In this document: in pieces, positions 42,164 to 52,221 of the stretch
Layout: each line of letters begins with the position of its first letter
Position numbering within the stretch: the first letter of the stretch is position 1
From: Armigeres subalbatus
Taxonomy: Eukaryota; Arthropoda; Insecta; Diptera; Culicidae
Reading direction: 5' to 3'
Length of the DNA: 64,000 bases
NCBI RefSeq assembly: GCF_024139115.2
Contig: NC_085141.1
Span: forward strand, 167,606,908 to 167,670,907
Program-made: the position numbers and the translations under genes
Notes under the pieces: generated by a model
Database searches by the model: none
Told to the model about the DNA's origin: nothing
What the model saw: only the letters and a program-made list of their open reading frames with translations

Positions 42164-42983
42164 GGGTAAGACGGTATAATGCGCCCCACCTGGCCAAAAC
42201 GCCCCCCTTTGATTTCTAGAAAACTATAACTAATTAAGGGTCAAAATCAGTTGGTACCTATAAGTATTTGTAAACCCACCATACTATGTGAATGTGGAAG
42301 TATTTGAGTATTACACAATGAAAATAATAGCAAAATACAAAAAGTTGCAGTTTTGATGTAACTTTTTATGTTTGTTTACTCAACATTATGGAGCGACTCT
42401 GGCATACTGTCCGCAAAACTTGCATTGGAACACTCAGTTGGGCATCAAAATAACTTTTCTCAGTGGTTAATAAAACATAAAATTACTTCCATCTCCAAAT
42501 TGTAACGATTTTCGAAAACATGTTTCACTGGCCAAAACGCCCCAGTGTAGGCAGGACGATATGCCCTTACCAACTGGACACAAGCGCAGCGAGCCTGCAG
42601 CAGTTGCTTCCAAATTGTATGGAAAATATTGAAATGTAATTCACACCTGCTTGAATGGACTTATGTTGGTTTTTTAATGTCAAGCGCATAAGGATTTGTA
42701 GCCTTTTTATTATGGGATTGATAAAATACTAATAAAGGGCTATGAAACGTCTTTGGTTGAGGTGGGGCGTATTGCCCAGGCACTTTTTAAAATTCATTTT
42801 ATCACGGCTTTTTAAAAAAGCTTTATTACGTGTTATCTGTAATATTTTTATATGACTACTCACTGGCAATGCATTTGCGACTTCCTGGACTACCAAATAA
42901 CACAAAGTTTACATAAATTGCGTTGAAAAATAAAATGTTATCAAGGAGTTGCCTTAGGGGGGGCATATTATACCGTCTTACCC
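42164..42983. mobile_element. TA-flanked element, ends GGGTAAGACGGTATAAT
   Basis: Left GGGTAAGACGGTATAATGCG + CCCC is mirrored by GGGGGCATATTATACCGTCT + TACCC on the right. TA at 42162-42163 and 42984-42985. 820 bp. GGCCAAAACGCCCC is repeated inside both halves. No transposase. Confidence 0.85.
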
Positions 42984-43190
42984 TACATATAACAGTTCTG
43001 ATTCCCAAGCAAAAAAAAAAAATCAACGACACTGGTGAAAATAAAAATTTGATTAAAATAATTATTTTCATTTATTTGCGGAAGGCATTAGCAATTAAAG
43101 ATACACAATCCGCAATAGACTCGGAGTTTGGAATCAAAACATTAAATAATTTTTCTTTGACGTATTAGCAGTACCTCCTCTATTTTAGTA

Positions 43191-43323
43191 GGGTTACTGC
43201 TCCTTGACTTGTTGTGATTTTTTTAGCGTTGTAATTTTTTTCAGCAGTAAGCACGCATGTTAGCAAAAAGAAGCAACGAAATTGGTGCTGTATTTCTTTG
43301 TTTGGTAAACGGGATAGTTCCCC
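43191..43323. mobile_element. TA-flanked short MITE, same family as 38913-39090
   Basis: Left GGGTTACTGCTCCTTGACTT, right GTAAACGGGATAGTTCCCC; TA on both sides. 133 bp; CAGCAGTAAGCACGCATGTT inside resembles the complement-side text of the 28518 element. Confidence 0.7.
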
Positions 43324-43839
43324 TAAAATTGCATATTTTGCCCAAGTTTTAAAATTTTATAAATAGTATTTTTAAACTTCAAATACTATCATTAATAAAA
43401 AAGAATCTATAAATGCTCTACATTTGCTTGAGTAAATAAGGGCTTAATAGTTAGACACAAAGCAGTTCTTATTATGTATTTAATTATTAGTTTTATTTCC
43501 AGAAGTTTTGAATAAACAAATTGCTAATAATTCTACACAGCATGGAAGTTGTCGTTTCCAATATCAATACCTATAACCAAACTTCATAGATCCAAAAGTT
43601 AGAAGTTAAATGTAAATACGTTACGTTTATACAAGTCCTACGTCTACTCGCGGTTATGTTGAAAACATCACCCATTGCTCGTTTTTTTCATTTCTTCTTA
43701 TTATATTCAAATGTATATTGGTCCTGAGGTGGACGGCAATTCCGACCATTGAACAACCCACTGCATAGTTCAATATTATCAACAAAAAATTGTACAAGAA
43801 GTGACTTCAAACTATCTACAGACACAGTCCTGAGTTAAA

Positions 43840-44255
43840 TTTTCGATGATCCAAGCAGATCCGTTGGGGAATTCGACCACCAACCAATCTACACACCGTA
43901 CAGTTATTTTTTATTTAATTTGTCCTAACTGGGTTCAGTGGTCCAAAGCTACATTTTACTTGATCCAAATAGGTTCAATGGCAACTCCCGGCCACCAACA
44001 AACCAACTCCAAAATATGGTTTTTCCTGATTCGACTAGATCCGGTAGAAACTCTGACCTTCAACCATCTCACCCCAGAGTGAAATTTTATTAAATCCGTT
44101 AGGTCCAGAAGTGGTTTCCAAACACCGTCAGACCCATTCCAGAATCGGATTTTCCTTGACGCGAATAAGTCCGATAACGATTCCGATAATCGACCGACGC
44201 ATTTCAGAGCTGGATTTTATTGACCCAACTAGACCCAGCAGTGCGTAGGCTCTGA
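43840..44255. repeat. About 75-bp tandem repeat (TTTTATTTGATCCAA-TAGGTCCA...)
   Basis: Five or six diverged units: each has TTTTATT-(G/A)A(C/T)CC(A/G)(A/T)(C/T)TAG(G/A)(T/C)CC, an AACTCCGACCACCAACC-like middle, then CC(A/C)(A/C)TCCAGAATCGGATT. No coding significance for the overlapping ORF. Confidence 0.65.
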
Positions 44256-45379
44256 AAAAAAAACCTTAACTGAACTTCCAGCACGGCTCTAGAAGGTCGC
44301 TTAAATAACTTGTGAAATAATCAAAAAAAAGTATCACCAAATGGAACATTGGACATTCTGCAATTCAACTTCAGGAACAAAAGTTCTTGTTCTCTTCACA
44401 GTATTGAATGATGTTTAAAGCATCTTTAAACCACTAAACCTTCTAATTTTACTGTTCATGCATTTAAAATTGTCAAATTGTTGTTAAATTTTTCCATTTT
44501 TATAATCAAAAGAGGGGCGCCAAATCATGGTTTCGCCAAGAGCGCTACGGCTCTGCTTACATGCAAATAGTCAAAGAAGAGCTTCCCGAGCAATGTCTGA
44601 AAACATGATGAGAGCATATAGAAAACATATTTTGATTTTGACATCAAATTGAAATCATAATATGTTTTCAAATATGAATCATCATGATTGATTACATATT
44701 TTGATCTCATTTTGCTGTTGATTTCTAAATTGTATGATCTGACATCAAACTGTGTATATATGTTGTTATCAGAACCAATATCAAATTTAGTTTATACTCT
44801 CATCGATAGTAGGAATAGTTTTTGATTTGATGTCACAGTAAGATTTTTCTGCTATACATTTTGTTATTTTAACCGTTAAAACGACCAAAAAGATATCAAA
44901 TTAAGTAATCATATTCGACGATTTCACAACATCAAAACGAGTTATCGCTGGTCACGTGCTTATAGTCATTTTAGGATTAGGAGAGGAAAATTAGTTTAAC
45001 ACTCATTGTTATAAAAGACCAAGGAATGCTCTGCATCTCCGTGAGCGCTACGGGAAAGGTATCGTTGGTTAGTTGAGAAGGTAATTCTTGTGAAACCCCT
45101 TGGTGAGCGACAAAATATGTATTACGAAGTTATTTTGAAAACAAGAAGACGAAAACTGTGTTTCAATCAATCCAAAGATCAATGTGTTTCGTTTAATAAT
45201 CTTCTACAACACGATCGATCCTGTACTAAATAATTTTGTGCTCTTCGATGCAGACATTAGTTTTATTACTTTACGTTCTCCCACACTAGTTGGCGTGATC
45301 AGCATCAACACGATCGATTTCACACTGGTTAAACAAATTTCTGCTACGCGAGGTAGATTTTTTTCACTTCGCGTTCTCC

Positions 45380-45580
45380 TAAAAGATATTTTAGTTACCA
45401 GATAAAGATTGTCGCTGTCGTCGCTGTCCGGAACATCTTTTGCTGGCGAGGATACGGGATCTAGTTGTCAATAAAGGCAAAACACATGCGATTTGACAGT
45501 TAGGTACCACACATGTTTCGGACAGCAGAACAAAGGGAACCGAAGCGACAATCTTTATCTGGTAACTAAAATATCTTTTG
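45380..45580. mobile_element. 200-bp MITE, ends AAAAGATATTTTAGTTACC
   Basis: TAAAAGATATTTTAGTTACC + AGATAAAGATTGTCGCT at the left is mirrored by AGCGACAATCTTTATCTGG + TAACTAAAATATCTTTTG at the right (about 37 bp). TTCTCC flanks both sides. No ORF. Confidence 0.85.
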
Positions 45581-45778
45581 TTCTCCCGGACTAGCTGCCG
45601 TCCCATGACCAGCATCCACATGATCGTTTCCGCATTCATGTAGAAGAAAACTACATACGAATTTGTCGACTAAGAATGAGGTTATGTATTAAGCGTTAAT
45701 AGGAATATTGTATAACCTAAAGTTTTGAAAACAACTTTACGATTATGTTCAGCGGTGCAGCCAAAATTTTTGATAATA

Positions 45779-46280
45779 GGGTAACCGTACCCTTAGTGGA
45801 GGTAGCACCAATAGTGGAGGTAGTGGGGTTTTAATGAGATTTATCATCTTTATACACTTTACGATGGTTTCAGTTGATGCGTCGTGCTTTGAATATCCTG
45901 TTAAATGCAACTTACCTTTAGATTTCGCTTGATAAACTATTGAAAACAATGATTTTCCTTAACAAAATTGACTCCCTTGCACCTATAGTGGTGCAACTGT
46001 ACCAATAGTGGCGAGTCTCATAAGAAACCAATGGATAGCACCACTATAGGAACCAAAATTAATTTTTACCGCCACTAAAGGAACGGTGTACCCATAGTGG
46101 TGCAAGCAATATTTGGTAATTGTTTATATTAAATGACATCTATCTCATTTTTGTTAGCAAATTTACTAGTTTATCTATTGACTAAGATAATAAAGCAGTA
46201 AATTTCCCATAATTATCAATTTTTTAAAAATATTTTCTTTTGTGGATCTACTAATACCTCCACTATTGGTACCGTTACCC
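45779..46280. mobile_element. TA-flanked element, ends GGGTAACCGTACC / GGTACCGTTACCC
   Basis: Left GGGTAACCGTACCCTTAGTG + GAGGTAGCACCAATAGTGGAGGT, right ACCTCCACTATTGGTACCG + TTACCC; TA on both sides (45777-45778, 46281-46282). ATAGTGG(T/A)(G)CA phrases recur inside in both orientations. 502 bp. Confidence 0.85.
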
Positions 46281-46505
46281 TATAAAGTATGGTTTAAGTT
46301 TAAATTTGTTTCGAAATTCCGTGGAATTCCGTTAAATTTCGTTAGAAGCTAGTTTTTTCTAGCGAAATTTTTGTAATTTTACGAAACGAAACGAAATCAA
46401 GAAATCAGATTTCGCCTTGCTCAAATTCCGCGAAATTCCGCGGAATTTCGTTTCGAACCACCTGAAACGAAATTTTTCGAAATACCGCATATGCTTAGTC
46501 AAAAC

Positions 46506-47319
46506 AAATTATGACCAATCTGGAACGTTTTAAATACTGATAAGTTAGTCAAACTACCCGTTAAATGCAACTTGTGAGTAAATCGCGTTTTGTGTGATTG
46601 AAACACAAAGATGGCCAAATATGATATTTGTTGCTTTTATGTATTTTCATCTTAAAAGCATTCAAGGTGAAATGCTGGTCATGTTTCATTGGAAGCGTAT
46701 CGTCACGTAGAAGAAATGAAAACATTCATCAGAGCTGTAACATTTCTATAGAAGGGGCCTGCAAGCATATCTACAATCACAGTCGCTTCCCATCGATGTC
46801 AGGGTAAGCATGGAAACGCCATATTTCACTGACGTCCTTCATTTAAAGCCGCTACGAACATGCAGACTACTTCAGCGAACAAGCACAAAAGGTCCCGAAC
46901 TAATTAGATTTTCCTGCAAACAAACAATCACTTCCATTCGTTCAATCAATTCATTTATAATTTTCTCGTTCGTTTTGCGCTGCTTTTTTTCTGCACTAAC
47001 AACAACATCCGGGATGGACGGGACACAATTGAAGAAACCTGGTACCTACAACATCATCATCACCGCGGGTCGAGTCGATGTTGGCGGGTGTCGTCGTTTC
47101 CATCTTGTTTGATTGTCATTGTCATCCGGTGGAGCTTTCTGTTATTGCTGTTGTTTCCACTCTATTATAGTAGCTATCGTTGCCGACGTTGATTCCGATT
47201 CCGACGAATAGAGAGCTTTTGATTTACTCTTCTTTGTTCTACGAGTGGGGATGATTTGTTTGGCAATTTTTCCATTGTTTTCCACGTTTACTCATTTTTT
47301 TTTCTGTTTCTCGTTTCAG
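46506..47319 (+). other. End of the 27.4-kb intron, nothing recognised
   Basis: No transposon end or domain seen. A pyrimidine-rich tract TTTTTTTTTCTGTTTCTCG at 47295-47313 leads to the acceptor of the 60-bp exon. Confidence 0.5.
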
Positions 47320-47379
47320 AAATCAAAATTCATCCGGGTGGAGTGCAAACAAGCGATGATCAATTAAATATAATTGGAG
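47320..47379 (+). CDS. DIP/lachesin-like Ig-domain protein, small linker exon
   Basis: A 60-bp exon: acceptor TTTCTCGTTTCAG ends at 47319, donor GTAGGT begins at 47380. The carried G plus AA gives Glu and the reading is EIKIHPGGVQTSDDQLNIIG with one G left over. EIKIHPG directly continues RLY of the previous exon, as expected for the family's RLYEIK end of Ig3. The rest is a non-Ig linker towards the membrane. It was recognised only because its phase and sequence fit; it is far too short for ORF finding and lies beyond a 27.4-kb transposon-filled intron. Confidence 0.85.
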
Positions 47380-47849
47380 GTAGGTGACACTGGTTCTCGG
47401 TGCTTGGTGAGGAGTCTTACAGCATCAAGAGTTCACTTCTGTAGTTTATGTCTCGTTGGTGTGCCGGTATACAAGAGCGCTCGGTTGTTGGCTGGCTTGT
47501 GATGCAGAAAGGAAAATCTAATTGAATCTGTTTAAAGTAGTTAGCTTTTGAATTAATTGATATAGTCTTGTGAGTAGTGCTAGTTCCACTAATAATACAT
47601 TGCTCTATAATCAATTCATGGCAAAGATAAATTGGATTTAAGTTTTCATAATTTTCGATGCATATAATTTTTCAGGCTGAATTCGATACAGTGTATTAAC
47701 ATCGCGTAGCCAGACGCGAATTTATTTATTCATTTTCTAACTATATCAATGTTAGCCAACTCTAAGAAGCTTATCCCCATACCACCTTCATTGAGACTTT
47801 GGCCAGATAAAGAATAAAAAAGGAATAATAATAATAACTTCGACAATAC

Positions 47850-48806
47850 TCCGACATTATGGACGTCAGGACATATCGTGGCGATAACATCGGCTAAGAC
47901 CACTATCGGATGATGATTAATCTGCGCTAAAAACTGTTCGTCATCAGCAATGAACGGTACAGACGGCCGCTTCGGCACGACCTAGAGCTACTATAGCAAC
48001 CTGATGTAGCCACTGTATACGCGCAGAACCTCGAGGCAGCGTTGCCGGAAGAGGTTGAACTCGTCTAGGCGCCTCTTGAAGACTGCTGGAGTAAAGTTAA
48101 AGCAGCTATTAACGACGCAGCGGAGAGCAATGTCGAGTATACGGGAAGAAGTCGACGGAAGTTTGGTTCGACGAAGAGTGCAGACTAAATTTGGAGAAGA
48201 AGAACGCAGCGTGGGTGGTAGCGCTGTATCAGAGGACCCGGCAGAACGAAGAACGCTATAGATGGAAACGGAAACAGCCTCTTTTAGGAGGAGAAACGCT
48301 GCCTAAGCGAAGCGGAGTGTATCTCCTCACACAGTTTGTCCGTTATCAAGAAACACGAAAGTTCTCTCGCATCGTGCAAAGGCATCGTGCTGTGAGCCGT
48401 GATATGCATGGATACGGATGAGAGCATCTTGACGGACAAATGTGTGGGGGTCGAAAAATACACACTTCAACGACCGTAAGACCACAGGCAGTATCTAGGC
48501 AGCTAAAGGGACGCAACATTAGTTCAGTGAACATTAAAAGCCAATCAGCCCCCATCTTGGGGGAAGTTGAGGATGCCATCCAACAGCTGGCCACTTATCT
48601 GCATAGGCTGATAGTCGGAATCGTGCGATCACCATCCTAAATGCCGCCTACAAGTATGATATACCAGATCATATTCCGTCGTTTATTAGCAAAAGTGAAT
48701 GAGCTTGCGGAGAATATTCAAGCCGGCTTCGTTGACCGTCGCCCGACGCCAACGGATCAGATCTTTACTGTTCCTACGCACCATCTGTTTATCGACATCG
48801 AGGCGA
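47850..48806 (+). pseudogene. Non-LTR retrotransposon relic, family B (EN end, linker, RT start)
   Basis: DVRTYRGDNIG-stop-DHYR (47860-47905) is the endonuclease C terminus, whose SDHY has become stop-DHY. The linker follows as AQNLEAALPEEVELV, LEDCWSKVKAAINDAAESN, WFDEECRLN in frames, then EKKNAAWVVALYQRTRQNE and ERYRWKRKQ. After a deletion, RT pieces ITILNAAYK, GFVDRRPTPTDQIFT and VPTHHLFIDIEAT appear, cut off at about 48806 by a Feilai insertion. Thoroughly decayed. Confidence 0.7.
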
Positions 48807-49226
48807 CATCTTCTTCTTCATTGGCATTACATCCCCCACTGGGACATTGCCGCTTCGCAGCTTATTGTTCATTAAACACTTCCACAGTTATTAACTACGA
48901 GGTTTCTAAGCCAAGTTACCATTTCTTCATTCGTATAACATGAGGCTAACACGATGATACTTTTATGCCCAGGGAAGTTGAGACAATTTCCAAACCAAAA
49001 ATTGCCTAGACCGGCACCGGGAATCTAACCCACCCAGTCAACACAAAATCGTATATAATGCAACATAAAATGCTAAAGTGGAGGCGATATACGTACATGT
49101 AGTATGGAGAAGTACCTATATCGCCTCCACTTTAGCATCTTATGTAAAATCATATACGACCTTGTGTTGACTGGGCAGCCACCCTCAGCATGGTCTTGCT
49201 TTGTAACTGCGCATTTTATCGCACGG
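48807..49226 (-). mobile_element. Feilai SINE, minus strand, interrupted by a MITE
   Basis: Reads complementary to the copy at 22944-23227: CTTCTTCATTGGCATTACAT, CCACTGGGACATTGCCG, TAACATGAGGCTAACACGAT, GATACTTTTATGCCCAGGG, GGCACCGGGAATCTAACCC (box B complement), then, after the MITE at 49033-49175, CAGCCACCCTCAGCATGGTC. The 5' head is eroded after about 49215. It sits in the family B RT. Confidence 0.85.
49033..49175. mobile_element. 143-bp palindromic MITE inside Feilai
   Basis: CCCAGTCAACACAAAATCGT at the left and GACCTTGTGTTGACTGGG at the right; inner CTAAAGTGGAGGCGATATA also mirrored. CA flanks both sides; removing the MITE plus one CA restores the usual Feilai AACCCAGCCACCC text. Confidence 0.9.
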
Positions 49227-50213
49227 CGCGACAATACAACGCGACATACAACAGTATAAACCGCGTAGAGCTATTGAAAATCGTGTACGAGAATAGCTTT
49301 CACAGGAAGCTTACAAAAGTGGGAAGCAGTGTTACGATAGACAGGGATACCTGATCGCCTGATAACTCCTGCGAAGAAGATCGCCGAAATAGGTCGTCAC
49401 TCCGTCAGCTTGCACAATCTTGGCCAGAGCATTGTCAGTTCGCACGAAGCAGCCGTCAACGAGCATGCTAACTACATCAATTTGACTCTCAACGAAGGCG
49501 TTTGGCAGTGTATGTGACTGGTGTACAAACTTAACGCTAAAATCTTTCCAGCTATCTAGGTGCAAATCATCAATAAATACCTGTCGACAAGTACATTATG
49601 GGTCTCAATCAGTGAAGCGAGTTGCGCACGACATCATCACAGTAAAGCTGTGCGTCGCGGCCGCCATCAATTTCAAGGCCGCCGCCGCCATAATTTTTGA
49701 CCGACGCGCCGCAGAAATTTTTTTGACCGCGCTGTCGGTGAATTTTTGGTTCGCCGTTGCAATATATTGGTTTTGGGAGTTCATATCCCTCCTCCTTGTT
49801 AGAAGAAAAATTCCGTTCAAACTATTTTTTTTCGGCTGCGCTGCTGAAAAGAACATGTACACTCAAACTTTTTTTTTTACTTTATTGGGAGGACGAAAAA
49901 GGAATTTTTATTCATATTACTTGTTTTTCACTTAATTAGTTGATCTTTGAATTCTTTTAAATATGTTATCTAAATATAGCAATCCAAAAACTTAAATTGG
50001 ATATGTTAAAGTCAATTGTTTCAAGTCTTTCAAAAATTCTCTGGAGTTTAGGCTTTCAGACCTACACGCGTAAACTAATATCTTCCGGCCTTCCGGTATT
50101 GTACATGCTTCCAGCGGACCATATACATATTAATATTGCTAGCGATTCATTAATCAAATTGGGCTTACCTTCAACATGTGTTCCGTTCCAGGTAACCTAA
50201 GAATTCCCTGGAG
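49227..50213 (+). other. Intron stretch with an unrecognised GC-rich open segment
   Basis: The plus-strand frame 49612-49935 is open for 107 codons and rich in Ala/Phe/Ile (VAAAINFKAAAAIIFD); it comes from a GCCGCCGCC-rich segment with AATTTTTGACCG repeats and has no domain. Similar GGCGGCGACGC text is at 63640-63690. Confidence 0.35.
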
Positions 50214-50269
50214 TATAGGCCTTATGGTGTACGGACAGCAGGAACTATATCCAAGGGCTTGACGACCGT

Positions 50270-50880
50270 GTGGCGCTCAAAGCGCACAAGCCCAAGTCCT
50301 GGTGTCAGGTGGCACACAAAACAGACCTGCAACGACGGCCCTCCAACGAGACAGGAGGTTTACGCAGGCCCAATAAGCCGCCTGGAAAACCAATAATTAC
50401 GAGCAATATAAGAGAAAATACGACTCGATATAATCGGCAAAGACCTAGGCGACAAATAAAGGATCACGATTGGAAGCTTGGAACATGGAACTGCAAGTCG
50501 CTAGGTTTCGCAGGTTACGACAGGATGATCTACGATGAATTACATCCCCGCAACTTCGACGTCGTGGCGCTGCAGGATATTTGCTGGACAGGACAGAAAA
50601 AGTGGAAAAGCGGGCATCGAGCGGTTACCTTATACCGGCTTCATAGTGCTGTAAGATGCGCCAACGTGTGATTGGCTGACAGTCAAGGAGGATAAAAGGC
50701 CGTTTCTTCAACTATAGCATAATCAACGTGCGCTGCCCACACGAAGGGAGACCCGACGACGAGAAAGAAGCGTTTTACGCACAGCTGGAGCAGACAAACG
50801 ATGGTTGCCCACTGCGGGACGTCAAAGTCGTTATCGGCCACATGAACGCTCAGATAGGAAGGGAGGAAATGTATGACGGC
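50270..50880 (+). pseudogene. Family A endonuclease, copy 3
   Basis: Frame 50270-50671 has a basic N-terminal part (QRRPSNETGGLRRPNKPPG), then WKLGTWNCKSLGFAGYDRM, NFDVVALQDICWTGQKKWK (the Q-E/D-x-x-W position of AP endonucleases). After frame breaks, 50728-50880 gives PHEGRPDDEKEAFYAQLEQ and VVIGHMNAQIGREEMY, where the usual GDMN is GHMN. At EEMY the sequence jumps directly to the linker (DGECEQLVEEKNAAW), so the SDH-bearing end is deleted. Inactive. Confidence 0.8.
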
Positions 50881-51897
50881 GAATGTGAGCAGTTAGTGGA
50901 AGAGAAGAATGCAGCATGGGCGAGATTGCCGCAACACCGCACGAGGGCGAACGAGGCACGATATAAACGGGTGTGGAACAGTCAAAACTCGATTTTCCGG
51001 AGGAAAAAGCGCCAGCAGGAAGATCGAGATCTTGAAGAGACGGAGCAACTGTACCGCGCTAATAACACACGAAATTTCTAGGAGAAGTTGAACCGTTCAT
51101 ATGAAGGCCACATGCCACAGTCTGATATGTGCAAGAACATAAACGGGAACCTTCTTACGAACGAGCGTGAGGTGATCCAAAGGTGGCGGCAGCACTACAA
51201 AGAACATTTAAATGGCGATGTGGCAGAAAAAGATGGCGGTATGGTGATTAACCTGGGAGAACGCACGCAGGACATAATTTTATCCGCTACGGATCTCCAG
51301 GAAATCCAGGAGGAGAAAAGAAGGAGATTGAAGAAGAAGAAGAAGGAGATTGGCCGGCTGAAGAACAACAAAGCCCCATAAGGTTGACCAACTACCAGGA
51401 GAGCTATTTAAACACGGTGGTGAGGCACTGGCTAGATGGCTGCACTGGGTCATTACCAAGATTTGAGAAAAGGAAGTTTTGCCGCAGAAGTGGATGGAAG
51501 GTGTCTTGTGTCCCATCTACAAAAATAGCGATTAGCTGGATTGTAGCAACTACCGCGCAATCACATTGCTGAACGCCGCCTACAAGGTACTCTTCCAAAT
51601 TGTATGCCGCCGACTAGCACCAATTGCAAGGGAGTTCTTGGGGCAGTACCAGGCGGGTTCTATGGGCGAACGCAGGTTTTCGCCATTCGCCAGGTACTGC
51701 AGAATTGCCGCAAATACAACGTGCCAACACATCATCTACTCATCGACTTCAAAGCCGCATATGATACAATCGATCGGAACCAGCTATGGCAGCTAATGCA
51801 CGAACACGGTTTTCCGGATAAACTGACACGGTTGATCAAAGCGACGATGGATCGGGTGATGTGCGTAGTTCGATTTTCAGGGGCATTATCGAGTCCC
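50881..51897 (+). pseudogene. Family A linker and RT 5' part, copy 3
   Basis: ECEQLVEEKNAAWARLPQH, NSQNSIFRRKKRQQEDRD, REVIQRWRQHYKEHLNGD and LQEIQEE, then an AAGAAGAAGAAG microsatellite expansion (51315-51350) absent from copy 2, GRLKNNKAP, stops in the KLPGEL region, YRAITLLNAAYKVLFQIV, LLIDFKAAYDTIDRNQLWQ and VVRFSGALSSPFET, where the RTE insertion begins. Multiple stops. Confidence 0.8.
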
Positions 51898-52221
51898 TTC
51901 GAAACTGACATCAGCTAGAGTGAGAGGGTTCGTCCTGTGGGGTCTGCCTAGGATGTGGTGGGGTTCGACAGTGGGCTCTGTTGAACTCCTATAAAAAGCT
52001 GCATGTATCCCCAAGCAGGCCCTATCAAAGCGACCGTGTGCCGCTCAAAGCGCACTAGCCTAGTCCTGGTGTTGGGTGGGACTTTAAACAAATTGACCCG
52101 ACTGACCGAGCGTCTGTTCACCAAGGAGGTGCGGCTCCAACAGCGTCTGTTCTGGCATCCAGCGGCTGAGTATGAAATGCTATTCCCCGGAAGCTATACC
52201 TAAGATGGCAGCCCCATCCCG

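Larger units (their letters stand above)
40292..44555. mobile_element. 4.26-kb hAT element, decayed, with nested MITEs
   Basis: Left end CAGCGCCGTAGCGTGCGG and right end GAGCGCTACGGCTCTG are inverse with mismatches; inside, GGGGGCGCCGAAATC and GGCGCCAAATCATGG are also mirrored (right copy complement). CTTACATA at 40284-40291 and CTTACATG at 44556-44563 form a 7-of-8 duplication. Its size would allow a transposase gene but only a weak relic is seen. It contains TA MITEs at 42164 and 43191 and a 75-bp tandem array. Confidence 0.65.
39249..46497. mobile_element. 7.2-kb hAT-like element with (CGAAA)n subterminal arrays, containing nested insertions
   Basis: GTCAAAAC is repeated exactly at 39241-39248 and 46498-46505. 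Ends TAAGGGTATGCGATAA and TACCGCATATGCTTA match inversely at about 12 of 16 positions. Just inside both ends are dense CGAAACGAAACGAAAT tracts (39275-39425; 46300-46480). Inside lie another hAT (40292-44555) and several MITEs; minus these, the host element is about 2.3 kb. No intact transposase. Confidence 0.55.

Noticed and set aside
49612..49935. 107-residue Ala/Phe-rich ORF
   Set aside because: Comes from GCC-repeat-rich DNA without a domain; similar GC-rich text near 63650 suggests a repeat.
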